A stretch of 35,756 nucleotides of DNA from contig NZ_AKIW01000171.1 in the NCBI RefSeq assembly GCF_000282635.1, positions 1-35,756 on the forward strand, read 5' to 3'. The first letter of the stretch is position 1. Every line of letters begins with the position of its first letter. This stretch comes from Variovorax sp. CF313 (GTDB lineage: Bacteria; Pseudomonadota; Gammaproteobacteria; Burkholderiales; Burkholderiaceae_C). The translations under genes were made by a program, and so were the position numbers. Shown one piece after another: positions 6,758 through 15,127 of the stretch. Below the pieces are notes generated by a model, which had not been told where the DNA came from, searched no databases, and saw only the letters and a program-made list of their open reading frames with translations.

Positions 6758-7606
6758 ATGACCTCCGCACCCACCCAGCGCTACGCACGCGTGCTCTCCA
6801 TCGCCGGCTCCGACAGCGGCGGCGGCGCCGGCATCCAGGCCGACCTCAAGACCTTCGCGGCGCTCGGCTGCTACGGCATGACGGCCATCACCGCGCTCAC
6901 CGCACAGAACACGCTCGGCGTCTCGGGCATCCACGGCGTGCCGCCCGATTTCCTCAAGGCGCAGATCCAGGCGGTGGTGGAAGACATCGGCGTCGATGCC
7001 GTCAAGCTCGGCATGCTGCATGCACCCGAGGTGGTCGAGGTGGTGGCCTGGGCCATCGACCGCTATCAATTGAAGAACGTGGTGCTCGACCCCGTGATGG
7101 TGGCCACCAGCGGCGACCGCCTGATCGCGGCCGAGACGGTGCAGGTGCTGGTGCGCGAACTGTTTCCGCGCGCCGTGGTCGTCACGCCCAACCTTGATGA
7201 AGCCGCCTTGCTGATCGGCCATGCCATCGATGGCGTCGATGCGCTCGACGGCGCCGCCGACGAACTGCTCGCGCTCGGTGCAAAGGCCGTGCTGCTCAAG
7301 GGCGGCCATCTGCCGGGCGAAGACGTGGTCGACGTGCTGCTGCAAGCCGGCGGCGAGCGCAAGCGGCTGGCCTCCCGGCGCATTGCCAGCCGCAACCTGC
7401 ATGGCACGGGGTGCACGCTGTCTTCCGCCATCGCCGCGCATCTTGCATTGGGCGCGGCGCTGCCCGAGGCGGTCGAACAGGCGCGTGCCTACATCCTCGG
7501 CGCGATGGCCGCCGGTGCGAACGTGAAGGTCGGTGCGGGTCATGGCCCCCTCAACCACGGCTTTGCGCCAGTGCCGACGCACCGTTTGCCGGTGAAGGCC
7601 GGCTGA
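6758..7606 (+). CDS. thiD: Bifunctional hydroxymethylpyrimidine / phosphomethylpyrimidine kinase
   Basis: Phosphorylates HMP and then HMP-phosphate to give the pyrophosphate used by ThiE. The 282-residue ribokinase-fold protein shows SIAGSDSGGGAGIQADLKTF near the N-terminus, YGMTAITALTAQNT, VVLDPVMVATSGDRL, VVTPNLDEAALL, VLLKGGH, and the anion-hole region NLHGTGCTLSSAIAAHLA. All of these are standard ThiD motifs. I start at ATG 6758, since upstream codons are in the palindromic repeat. A GATAAT at 6744-6749 only eight bases before the ATG could be a -10 box and would give an almost leaderless mRNA. The last 56 bases overlap the 3' end of cytX on the other strand. Confidence 0.95.
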   Translation: MTSAPTQRYARVLSIAGSDSGGGAGIQADLKTFAALGCYGMTAITALTAQNTLGVSGIHGVPPDFLKAQIQAVVEDIGVDAVKLGMLHAPEVVEVVAWAIDRYQLKNVVLDPVMVATSGDRLIAAETVQVLVRELFPRAVVVTPNLDEAALLIGHAIDGVDALDGAADELLALGAKAVLLKGGHLPGEDVVDVLLQAGGERKRLASRRIASRNLHGTGCTLSSAIAAHLALGAALPEAVEQARAYILGAMAAGANVKVGAGHGPLNHGFAPVPTHRLPVKAG

Positions 7607-8888
7607 GCCAGGCGAGAACAAAAGTCGCCGCCAGCGTGGGCAGCGCAGAGCCGAACTGCGGCGCCCACCTGGCCAGCGCGTGGTACGCCGCGATGCCCGC
7701 GATCCAGATCAGCGCCGCGCCGAAATCGATCTGCCGCGTGCCGGCCGGCGACACCGACTGGCCGCCGCCCAGCCGCCCGATGATCACGCCGTAGAGCGGC
7801 ACGAACACCGAGCTCAACAGCAGCAGGAAGGGCTCCAGCGTGTGCATTGGCAGCACCAGAGCCAATGCGATGCACAGCGCGGCCAGCAGCAGGCCCCAGC
7901 GTTTCACGCTCCATCGCGGCAGCAGGCTGTGCGTGGAGACCGAGCCCGAATAGACATCGCCATACGCGTTGTCGAGTTCATCGATCAGGATCAGCCCCAG
8001 CGCCACCAGCCCGCCCTGTGCCAGCAGCAGCGCGGTGACCAGACCCGTGCCGGGCTCGGCCACGCTCACCACCATCACGCCCAGTGCGTAGCACCAGATG
8101 TTGGCGAGCGCATAGCCGATCCAGGTGCCGCTGAAGGCGCTGCCCAGGCCGCCCTTGCCGGTCGCACTGCGCCGGCCGTGCCGCGCGTAATCGGCCACCA
8201 GCGGCAGCCACGAGACCGGCATCGCGATCACGAGGTCGAGCGCGCCGAACATGCCCATCGTGCCGTCACCCGGGCGTGCCCAGAAGGCGTCCAGGCCCTT
8301 GGCCTGTAGCCGCGTCGCGAATTGCCATGTGAGCCAGATCAGCGACAGCATCACCAGCGGCAGGCCGAAGCGGCTCACGAAGCGCCGCACCAGCTTGACC
8401 ATCGACCCTGCAAGCAGCGCCAGCAGCACCGCGCCCCAGAGCAGCGTGGTCAGCACGCCGCCCCAGGCGGTGCCGAGCGAAGGGCCGACCACCGACTGGC
8501 CGATGGCCTGCGTGCCTTCGCGCATGACGACGAGTTCGAAAGTGGTCCAGCCCACCAGCTGCACGATGTTGAGCAGCACCGGCAGCCGCGCGAAGGCGCT
8601 GCCGTAGGTGGCGTGCATCAGGCCGGCGCTGGCTAGGCCGCTCTCGCAGCCCAGCCGCGCGGTCCAGGCCAGCAGGCCGGCGCCGACGCAGGAGCCGAGC
8701 ACGATGGCAATGGCCGCGTCGCGCGTGCCCACGGCCGGCACCAGGTAGGCGCCGATCTGCATCACCAGCAGGCCCACGCCGAGGCTGAACCAGAGCGAGG
8801 CGTGGTCGTGCCAGCCGAACACGCGCTGGGATGCGGGCAGCGGCGTCAGCGCTTCGTTGGCGCCGGTAGCGGTGTCATCGTTTGCCAT
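7551..8888 (-). CDS. cytX: CytX-type NCS1 permease (putative hydroxymethylpyrimidine transporter)
   Basis: A 445-residue inner-membrane permease of the nucleobase:cation symporter-1 family with about 12 hydrophobic segments. Early segments contain LWFSLGVGLLVMQIGAYLVP and AAIAIVLGSCVGAGLL. GCESGLASAGLMHATYGSAF, LNIVQLVGWTTFELVVM and IAMPVSWLPLVADYAR are the usual substrate-path regions. The TPP riboswitch upstream and the thi neighbourhood point to the CytX branch, which is thought to import the thiamine pyrimidine HMP, rather than cytosine permease CodB. The start at 8888 has TGGAG eight bases upstream. It runs against thiD and overlaps its end by 56 bases. Confidence 0.9.
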   Translation of the reverse strand: MANDDTATGANEALTPLPASQRVFGWHDHASLWFSLGVGLLVMQIGAYLVPAVGTRDAAIAIVLGSCVGAGLLAWTARLGCESGLASAGLMHATYGSAFARLPVLLNIVQLVGWTTFELVVMREGTQAIGQSVVGPSLGTAWGGVLTTLLWGAVLLALLAGSMVKLVRRFVSRFGLPLVMLSLIWLTWQFATRLQAKGLDAFWARPGDGTMGMFGALDLVIAMPVSWLPLVADYARHGRRSATGKGGLGSAFSGTWIGYALANIWCYALGVMVVSVAEPGTGLVTALLLAQGGLVALGLILIDELDNAYGDVYSGSVSTHSLLPRWSVKRWGLLLAALCIALALVLPMHTLEPFLLLLSSVFVPLYGVIIGRLGGGQSVSPAGTRQIDFGAALIWIAGIAAYHALARWAPQFGSALPTLAATFVLAWLSRPSPANGASALAQSRG

Positions 8889-8974
8889 CCATTTGCTCCA
8901 GTGCAAAAGGTTTGGCAGGTGGGCGAGGCCCGAGCGGCGCAGCCGTCACGCGAGAGAACGTGAGAGGCCACCGG

Positions 8975-9103
8975 ACCAGCTTCCCTGCGCGAGGATTGCC
9001 TCGAGCCCGCGTCGTCGGAAACGATGCGGACCCCCGGTGAAACCACCGGACAGGTTCAAAGGGACTTTCTCAGCCGGACGGCAAGCCGCCCAGCACCCCT
9101 AGC
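8975..9103 (-). promoter_or_regulatory. TPP riboswitch (THI element) upstream of cytX
   Basis: On the minus strand the element opens with GCTAGGGGTGC. It carries CTGAGA (9068-9073), the conserved TTTGAACCTG segment (GAACCTG at 9051-9057) and, after a long P4/P5 arm, CAGGGAAGC (8979-8987). GCTAG at 9099-9103 can pair with CTGGT at 8975-8979 as P1. These are the conserved parts of TPP aptamers. About 86 bases separate it from the cytX ATG. In that leader TCCGGTGG repeats a sequence inside the P4 arm, which could allow a switch in pairing. TPP should shut off cytX. Confidence 0.92.
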
Positions 9104-9252
9104 AATTGCACCGTGGCGAGCCGCGGCGCAGGGCGGAGTTTATCCGCTGCGGGGAAGCCCGCGACGACGGGCGTGCCATTCCAGGGGGTAAACCCGCAGA
9201 AGCGCCGGTCGATGCCACCGCCATCGTTGAGGCGCTGCGCGAACCGCGGGGC

Positions 9253-9999
9253 CTACGCCGCCTCGATCCGCCGCGCGGAGGCCTCGAGCCCGTCGATGGT
9301 GATCTGGATGTGCCGCTCGAAGCTGCCGTCGAGCGGCACCGCCGTGCCGTTGTCCCATCGCACGATGAACGCCTTGTTGGCCAGCAGCGGCAGGTTGCGC
9401 GTGAGCACCGGATGGTCGAGCGGGCGGATCGTGTGCACGCGCTCGCGCAACTCCTCGGCCCAGGCTTGCGTGTTGTCGGCGGGCAGGGGCGAGAACTCCA
9501 TCGTGAGGAATCCCAGCATCGCCGCGATCACGCAGTTGTAGGCCTCCAGCAGCGGTTCGCCCTCGAAGCCGGCTTCGGTCAGCGCGGCCAGCACGCCCTC
9601 GACCAACGCCATCGGCAGGCTGCCGTTCGACACCAGTTGCGCGCCCAGCAGCTGCGCCACGTTCGGATGGCGGCGCACGGCGGCGCGGCAGCGCCGGAAC
9701 AGTTCGGCGATCCAGTCCTTCCAGGCCAGCTTGCCGGGCGGCGGCGCGACTTCGGCCATGACGATGGCCGCCACTTCGGCCAGCAGCGCCTCGCGCGTGC
9801 TTACGTGCCAGTGCACCGTGGCCGGGTAGACATCGAGCCGCGCCGCAACCTCGCGCATGCTGAAGGCGCCGAGGCCGAATTCGTCGATCTGCGCCAGTGC
9901 CTCCTCGGCGATGCGTTGCTTCGTCAGGCCGCCACCGCCGGCGGGGCGGCCGGCGGTGCGGGGCTTGGGTGGCGATTTCTTCGTCATGGCTGCAGCCAT
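9253..9999 (-). CDS. TetR-family transcriptional regulator
   Basis: A 248-residue TetR-type repressor. The N-terminal helix-turn-helix lies at about residues 25-72: LTKQRIAEEALAQID, then FSMREVAARLDVYPATVHWHV with the recognition helix, then STREALLAEVA. The C-terminal two-thirds is all-helical ligand-binding and dimerisation domain of the TetR_C type (for example VAQLLGAQLVSNGSLPMAL and EAYNCVIAAMLGFLTMEF). A second ATG at 9987 would shorten it by four residues; neither start has a clear ribosome site. It diverges from the aminotransferase gene at 10101 across a strong palindrome, so I infer that it controls that gene and itself. Confidence 0.88.
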   Translation of the reverse strand: MAAAMTKKSPPKPRTAGRPAGGGGLTKQRIAEEALAQIDEFGLGAFSMREVAARLDVYPATVHWHVSTREALLAEVAAIVMAEVAPPPGKLAWKDWIAELFRRCRAAVRRHPNVAQLLGAQLVSNGSLPMALVEGVLAALTEAGFEGEPLLEAYNCVIAAMLGFLTMEFSPLPADNTQAWAEELRERVHTIRPLDHPVLTRNLPLLANKAFIVRWDNGTAVPLDGSFERHIQITIDGLEASARRIEAA

Positions 10000-10032
10000 T
10001 GTGCTGCAGCTTGGTTGACTGTATAAACAATA

Positions 10033-10055
10033 TTAATTGATCATTGATCAATTAA
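10033..10055. promoter_or_regulatory. Palindromic operator between TetR gene and aminotransferase gene
   Basis: A perfect 11-bp inverted repeat, TTAATTGATCA, one base, then TGATCAATTAA. It lies in an AT-rich island in otherwise GC-rich DNA, 33 bases after the TetR start and 45 bases before the aminotransferase ATG. A TTGACT at 10015-10020 on the plus strand could be a -35 box that places the palindrome over the -10 region. Size and symmetry fit a TetR dimer site. Binding by this regulator is inference from position. Confidence 0.75.
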
Positions 10056-10100
10056 ATTCGCTGCAAGAGGCGAGCGCCTCGCCATCCGAAGGACATAGCC

Positions 10101-11405
10101 ATGACCCATGCCGCCACCGACCGCGCCCTTGCAGGGGCGCACCAGCGCTTCACCGACAGCAACCCGGCCAGCCGCAGCCAGTTCGAGGAACAGGCGCGCT
10201 ACATGCCCGGTGCCAATAGCCGCTCGGTGCTGTTCTATGCGCCGTTTCCGCTCACCATTGCCCGGGGCGAAGGCGCGGCGCTGTGGGATGCCGACGGCCA
10301 CCGCTATGCCGACTTCATCGCCGAGTACACGGCAGGCGTCTATGGCCATTCGGCGCCCGAGATACGCGACGCCGTCGTCGAGGCGATGCAAAGCGGCATC
10401 AACCTTACGGGCCACAACCTGCTCGAAGGCCGGCTCGCAAGGCTCATCTGCGAGCGCTTTCCGCAGATCGAGCAGCTGCGCTTCACCAACTCGGGAACCG
10501 AAGCGAACCTGATGGCGTTGACGGCGGCTCTGCATTTCACGGGACGCCGCAAGATCGTGGTGTTCTCGGGCGGCTACCACGGCGGCGTACTGGGTTTCGG
10601 CGCCAGGCCGTTGCCGACCACCGTGCCGTTCGACTTCCTGGTGCTGCCCTACAACGACACGCAGGCAGCGCGCGAGCAGATCGAAAGGCACGGCACCGAG
10701 ATCGCCGCTGTTCTGGCCGAGCCGATGCAGGGGGCGAGCGGCTGTATTCCGGGGCGTCTCGACTTCCTGCAGGCATTGCGCGAGTCGGCCACGCGCGTCG
10801 GCGCATTGCTGGTCTTCGACGAGGTGATGACCTCGCGCCTCGCGCCGCACGGACTGGCGAACAGGCTGGGCATCCGGTCGGACCTGACCACGCTGGGCAA
10901 GTACATCGGCGGCGGCATGTCCTTCGGCGCCTTCGGCGGGCGGGCCGACGTGATGGCGCTGTTCGACCCGCGCACCGGGCCGCTCTCGCATTCGGGCACC
11001 TTCAACAACAACGTGATGACGATGGCGGCCGGCCATGCCGGGCTTACGAAGCTGTTCACGCCCCAGGCGGCCGCCGCGCTGGCCGGGCGCGGCGAGGCGA
11101 TGCGCGCGCGGCTCAATGCGTTGTGCGCGGCGGAGGATGTGGCCATGCAGTTCACCGGCGTGGGGTCGCTGATGAACGCGCATTTCCTGCGCGGCGAGGT
11201 GCGCCGCGTGGACGACCTGGCGGCGGTCGACGGACGGCTCCGGCAGCTGCTGTTCTTCCACCTGCTGGAGCAGGGCATCTATGCCTCGCCGCGCGGCTTT
11301 GTCGTGCTGTCGCTGCCCTTGACCGATGCGGACATCGACCGCTACGTTGCCGCCATCGGCAGCTTCATCGGCGAGTACCGCGCGCTGTTGCCTCGCGGGC
11401 AGTAG
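10101..11405 (+). CDS. Beta-phenylalanine aminotransferase (class III, PLP-dependent)
   Basis: A 434-residue fold-type I PLP enzyme of the glutamate-1-semialdehyde aminomutase-like class III group. It looks nearly identical to what I remember of the Variovorax paradoxus beta-phenylalanine aminotransferase: same length and same key residues. Arg41 (in ANSRSVLF) binds substrate carboxylate, Lys267 (TLGKYIGGG) holds PLP, and Arg398 (SPRGF) binds the keto-acid acceptor. Other cofactor motifs are TNSGTEANLMAL, FSGGYHGG, VLAEPMQG and VFDEVMTS. The reaction moves the beta-amino group of aromatic beta-amino acids to 2-oxoglutarate. GAAGGA seven to eight bases upstream supports the ATG. It is divergent from the TetR gene. 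Its last 41 bases overlap the end of the reductase gene on the other strand. Confidence 0.92.
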   Translation: MTHAATDRALAGAHQRFTDSNPASRSQFEEQARYMPGANSRSVLFYAPFPLTIARGEGAALWDADGHRYADFIAEYTAGVYGHSAPEIRDAVVEAMQSGINLTGHNLLEGRLARLICERFPQIEQLRFTNSGTEANLMALTAALHFTGRRKIVVFSGGYHGGVLGFGARPLPTTVPFDFLVLPYNDTQAAREQIERHGTEIAAVLAEPMQGASGCIPGRLDFLQALRESATRVGALLVFDEVMTSRLAPHGLANRLGIRSDLTTLGKYIGGGMSFGAFGGRADVMALFDPRTGPLSHSGTFNNNVMTMAAGHAGLTKLFTPQAAAALAGRGEAMRARLNALCAAEDVAMQFTGVGSLMNAHFLRGEVRRVDDLAAVDGRLRQLLFFHLLEQGIYASPRGFVVLSLPLTDADIDRYVAAIGSFIGEYRALLPRGQ

Positions 11406-12417
11406 CCACGCCCAGCAGCTCGTGCAGCCGCGTGCTGGTGGTCGTGTACTGCAGCGGCACGGCTTTGCCCGGAAAGACGATGGCCGTGGCGCCCCAGGCC
11501 GCCAGCGTGGCTTCGTGGAAGCCGCAGACGATGAGTTTTTTCTTGCCCGGGTAGGTGTTGATGTCGCCTACCGCGAACACGCCGCGCTCGCGGGTTTCGT
11601 ACTTCTCGGTGTCGACGGGCACCTGCTTGCGCTCGAGTTCCAGGCCCCAGTCGGCGATGGGGCCGAGGCGCGGGGAGATGCCCAGGCAGGCGATCAGCGC
11701 GTCGAGCGGCAGATCGACGGTCGTTGCATCGGGCGTGGTGAGCTGCAGTTGCTTGCCGTCGAATGCGGTCGGTTGGCCGACCTGGAAGGCCAGCTTGCCC
11801 GCGGCCACGAGGGCTCGCATTGAGGCAACGGTGGTTTCGTCGGCCTGGAAGCCATCGCGGCGGTGGACCAGCGTGACCTGCTTCGCAACGGCCGTGAGCG
11901 CGATGGCGGTTTCGAGCGCGATGTCGTCACCGCCGTTGACCACCACGGTCTGGCCGCCAAAGCGCTCCAGCGAATCGGGGTGATAGAAAAGCGATGCGCC
12001 CTCGAATTGCGCAATGCCCTCGATGGCGATGCGCTTGGGCACGAAGGCCCCCACGCCGGCCGCGATGAACACTGTCTTGGCCAGGAAAGCGCTGCCCGCC
12101 GAGGTGGTCAGCAGCAGCCGTTCGTCGGCCTGCCTTTCGAGCGTGGCCACCTGCTCGCCGAAATGGAATTGGGGCTTGAAGGGCGCAATCTGCTCCAGCA
12201 GCGATTGCGCGAGGCCGCGGCCGCTGGTGACCGGCGTGCCGGGAATGTCGTAGATCGGCTTGTTGCCGTAGAGCGCCACGCACTGGCCGCCTGCGGCGGG
12301 CAGCGCATCGACGATGTGGCAGGAGATCTCGAGCAGGCCGAGCTGGAAGGCCTGGAACAGCCCGACCGGACCGGCGCCGATGATGAGGGCGTCGGTTTCG
12401 ATCGGGGCGGCTTGCAT
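11365..12417 (-). CDS. Ferredoxin/flavodoxin-NADP reductase, thioredoxin-reductase-like type
   Basis: A 350-residue two-dinucleotide-domain flavoenzyme that passes electrons between NADPH and ferredoxin. FAD-binding DALIIGAGPVGLFQAFQLG opens the chain, followed by AAGGQCVALYGNKPIYDIPG. The NADPH domain has TVVVNGGDDIALETAIAL and VTLVHRRDGFQ. The end shows FAVGDINTYPGKKKLIVCGFHEA, typical of this FNR group. It lacks a CxxC redox pair, which excludes thioredoxin reductase. The ATG lies two bases after the fdxA stop, so the two form an operon and probably a redox pair. A tail after HELLGV runs 41 bases into the convergent aminotransferase gene. Confidence 0.92.
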   Translation of the reverse strand: MQAAPIETDALIIGAGPVGLFQAFQLGLLEISCHIVDALPAAGGQCVALYGNKPIYDIPGTPVTSGRGLAQSLLEQIAPFKPQFHFGEQVATLERQADERLLLTTSAGSAFLAKTVFIAAGVGAFVPKRIAIEGIAQFEGASLFYHPDSLERFGGQTVVVNGGDDIALETAIALTAVAKQVTLVHRRDGFQADETTVASMRALVAAGKLAFQVGQPTAFDGKQLQLTTPDATTVDLPLDALIACLGISPRLGPIADWGLELERKQVPVDTEKYETRERGVFAVGDINTYPGKKKLIVCGFHEATLAAWGATAIVFPGKAVPLQYTTTSTRLHELLGVATAREATARGTRR

Positions 12418-12419
12418 GC

Positions 12420-12749
12420 TCAGCGCACCAGCTCCCCGACCTTGTCGGTCTTGTCTTTCCACTCTTCAGCGTCAGGCAGCGCCGGCTTGCGCTTGGTGAT
12501 GCTCTTCCAGCCGTCGGCCAGGGCCAGCTCGGCGTTGATCTTGATGAAGGCGATCTGGTTGGCCGGCAGATCTTCCTCGGCGTAGATCGCGTTGACCGGG
12601 CACTCGGGGATGCAGACCGCGCAGTCGATGCACTCGTCCGGATCGATCACCAGCATGTTGGGACCTTCGCGGAAGCAGTCGACGGGGCAAACGTCCACGC
12701 AGTCGGTGTATTTGCAGCGGATGCAGGCTTCGGAGACGACGTGGGTCAT
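12420..12749 (-). CDS. fdxA: Seven-iron ferredoxin FdxA
   Basis: A 109-residue ferredoxin. The N-terminal half holds CIRCKYTDCVDVCPVDCF and then CIDCAVCIPECPVNAIY. The spacing fits one [3Fe-4S] and one [4Fe-4S] cluster, as in the FdxA family. A helical C-terminal extension follows (IAFIKINAELALADGWKSIT). The start at MTHVVSEACIRC matches the family; the longer open frame upstream is cysN read out of frame. It is followed after two bases by an NADP reductase gene. It lies 41 bases after the sulfate operon on the same strand, so it may serve as electron donor in sulfite reduction, but that is inference. Confidence 0.95.
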   Translation of the reverse strand: MTHVVSEACIRCKYTDCVDVCPVDCFREGPNMLVIDPDECIDCAVCIPECPVNAIYAEEDLPANQIAFIKINAELALADGWKSITKRKPALPDAEEWKDKTDKVGELVR

Positions 12750-12790
12750 TTGTCTTTTAACGTCAGTTTGATCGGGGAAAACCCCTGATT

Positions 12791-14131
12791 TTAGGCCCTT
12801 GCGGCGGCAGGCTGCACGAGCACGGCAGCAGCGGTCTTGTGGGAGGCGGTATCGACCAGCACCAGCGAGCCCAGTGCACGCGATTGCGTGAAGGGCAGCA
12901 CGGCCAGCGGCTGCTGCAGCGCGAGCACCACGTCGCCGATGGCATTGGCTTCCAGCTGCGTTGCCGGCTCCGATTCGAGCGTCGTGATGTTCACGCGATC
13001 GACGATGCGCGCCACCTTGGCCTTGACCCAGCGGTGGCCCTGCAGCGCCCAGTACACACGGCCCGCGACCAGCGGCTCGTCGTCGAGCCAGGCCACGGTG
13101 GCCGTGATCTCGCGCACCGGCTCGAAGGCCTCGGGCGCCAGCAGCCAGTCGCCACGCGACACGTCGACCTCGCGGTCGAGCACGATGCCGGCGCTGTGGC
13201 CCGCATGCACCGACTTCGGCTGGCGCGTATGGCTCAGCACCTGCGCGACCGTGGCGGTCTGGTTGCTCGGCAGCACGGTCACGCGCTGTCCGGGTTCCAC
13301 ATGGCCCGAGGCGACGCGGCCCCAGAACACGCGGCGGCCTTGCGAGGTGTCGGCGGAGGCCGAGAACTTCTCGACCCACTGCACCGGAAAGGCGAAAGGC
13401 ACGGCCTCGTCCTGCACCGTCACGGGCAGTTCCTCGAGCAACTCCAGCAGGCTCGGACCTTCGTAGCCGACCCAGTCGGCATGGCGCGTGGCCACGTTCC
13501 AGCCCTTGAGCGCGGAGATCGGCACGATGGCCGCGACCTGCACGCCGGCCGCTTCGGCAAAAGCGTTCAGCGCGGCCGAGATGCGCTCGAAGGCGAGTCC
13601 GGCGTCGTCGATGGCGTCGAGCTTGTTGACCGCGAACACGATCGACTGAACGCGCAGCAGGTGGCACAGCAGCGAGTGGCGGCGCGTCTGCGGCAGCAGC
13701 TCGCGCTTGACGACCGTGCCGTCTTCGACCTCGGCGGCCCAGGCCAGCTTGGTCGCATCGACCAGCACCACGGCGGCGTCGGCGGCCGAGGCGGCCGTGA
13801 CCATGTTGCGCGTGTACTGCTCATGGCCCGGCGCGTCGCCGATGATGAACTTGCGCTTGGCGGTCGAGAAGTAGCGGTAGGCCACGTCGATCGTGATGCC
13901 CTGTTCGCGCTCGGCCGAGAGGCCGTCGGTCAGGAGGGCGAGGTCGGTCTCGCCGCCGCGCTGCACGCCGGCGAGCTGGTCCTGCAGCACGGTCTTGCTG
14001 TCGACCAGCAGGCGGCCGATGAGTGTGCTCTTGCCATCGTCGACCGAGCCGCAGGTGATGAAGCGCAGAGCGGTGCCGGTGTCGCCGTGAGCGGCGAGTT
14101 CTTGGGGGGAGGCTGTCGTCGTCGCGCTCAT
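12791..14131 (-). CDS. cysN: Sulfate adenylyltransferase subunit 1 (GTPase)
   Basis: The 446-residue GTPase subunit of ATP sulfurylase, which drives formation of APS with CysD. All G motifs are present: GSVDDGKSTLIGRLL (P-loop), GITIDVAYRYF, DAPGHEQYTRNM and VNKLDAIDD. EF-Tu-like beta-barrel domains follow (VFWGRVASGHVEPGQ, GIVLDREVDVSRGDWL). The chain ends after the barrels, so no APS-kinase (CysC) domain is fused to it. The ATG shares one base with the cysD stop (TGATG). Confidence 0.95.
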   Translation of the reverse strand: MSATTTASPQELAAHGDTGTALRFITCGSVDDGKSTLIGRLLVDSKTVLQDQLAGVQRGGETDLALLTDGLSAEREQGITIDVAYRYFSTAKRKFIIGDAPGHEQYTRNMVTAASAADAAVVLVDATKLAWAAEVEDGTVVKRELLPQTRRHSLLCHLLRVQSIVFAVNKLDAIDDAGLAFERISAALNAFAEAAGVQVAAIVPISALKGWNVATRHADWVGYEGPSLLELLEELPVTVQDEAVPFAFPVQWVEKFSASADTSQGRRVFWGRVASGHVEPGQRVTVLPSNQTATVAQVLSHTRQPKSVHAGHSAGIVLDREVDVSRGDWLLAPEAFEPVREITATVAWLDDEPLVAGRVYWALQGHRWVKAKVARIVDRVNITTLESEPATQLEANAIGDVVLALQQPLAVLPFTQSRALGSLVLVDTASHKTAAAVLVQPAAARA

Positions 14132-15084
14132 CAGAAGTAACCGTCTTTCTTGCGTTTTTCCATAGATGCTTCGGAGGTCATGTCGTCCATCCGGGTGGCG
14201 CCGCGTTCGCTCACGTCGACCGACAGTGTTTCGAGCACCACGTCGCCCGCATCGGCCGCGAGGCTCTCGACCGGGCAGGTGGTCGTGATGTCGCCCACGG
14301 TGCGGAAGCGCACGTCGCGCACCTGCACGGTTTCGCCGTCGCGCGCCGGGGTCAGCCCGGTCACCGGCACCAGCAGGCCGCGGCGCTCGACCACTTCACG
14401 CTTGTGCGTGTAGTAGATCGACGGCAGGCCGACGTGTTCGCGCTCGATGTATTGCCACACATCGAGCTCGGTCCAGTTCGAGATCGGGAACACGCGGAAG
14501 TGCTCGCCGGGAGCGAGGCGCGTGTTGAACAGCGTCCACAGCTCGGGGCGCTGGTCCTTGGGCTGCCATTGGCCGAAGGAGTCGCGGTGCGAAAAGATGC
14601 GCTCCTTGGCGCGGGCCTTTTCCTCGTCGCGACGGGCGCCGCCGATCAGCGCGTCGAAGCGGAACTCCTCGATGGCTTCGAGCAGCGTCACCGACTGGTG
14701 CGCATTGCGCGATTCGCCGGGGTGCGCGAGGCGCACGGTGCCGCGCTTCATCGAGTCTTCGACGCTGCGCACGATCAGTTCGGCGCCCAGCTCCTTCGCG
14801 CGCTGGTCGCGGTAGTCGGTCACTTCGGGGAAGTTGTGGCCGGTGTCGATCATCAGCAGCGGATAGGGAATGCGGCCGGCGCCAAAGGCCTTTTCCGCGC
14901 ACTTCAGCAGCACCAGCGAATCCTTGCCGCCCGAGAACAGCAGGGTGGGCCGCTCGAAGGCGGCCGCGACCTCGCGCAGGATGAAGACGGTTTCTTCTTC
15001 GAGTGCATCGAGGTGCGTGTTGGACAGGCGCGCGGGAGAGTGCATGGGCGGCTGCAGCAGTTCGGTTTCGGTACGGGCGTTCAT
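14131..15084 (-). CDS. cysD: Sulfate adenylyltransferase subunit 2
   Basis: The 317-residue catalytic subunit of ATP sulfurylase. It has the PP-loop LLFSGGKDSLVLLKCAEKAF, then MIDTGHNFPEVTDYRD, GARRDEEKARAKERIFSHRD, FPISNWTELDVWQYI and a C-terminal TEASMEKRKKDGYF, all characteristic of CysD. The ATG at 15084 lacks a clear Shine-Dalgarno sequence. An ATG 13 codons later is possible, but the conserved core starts near SNTHLDALEEE. It is in order cysH-cysD-cysN with a 43-base gap from cysH and a one-base overlap with cysN. Confidence 0.95.
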   Translation of the reverse strand: MNARTETELLQPPMHSPARLSNTHLDALEEETVFILREVAAAFERPTLLFSGGKDSLVLLKCAEKAFGAGRIPYPLLMIDTGHNFPEVTDYRDQRAKELGAELIVRSVEDSMKRGTVRLAHPGESRNAHQSVTLLEAIEEFRFDALIGGARRDEEKARAKERIFSHRDSFGQWQPKDQRPELWTLFNTRLAPGEHFRVFPISNWTELDVWQYIEREHVGLPSIYYTHKREVVERRGLLVPVTGLTPARDGETVQVRDVRFRTVGDITTTCPVESLAADAGDVVLETLSVDVSERGATRMDDMTSEASMEKRKKDGYF

Positions 15085-15127
15085 CGGAGGGGATGCTGGA
15101 TGCGGTGAATCGGTGAGACCTTGGCTC

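Noticed and set aside
12420..13667. Apparent fusion of a 300-residue unknown region to the ferredoxin
   Set aside because: The upstream part is cysN read out of frame. The ferredoxin starts at MTHVVSEACIRC as in the family.
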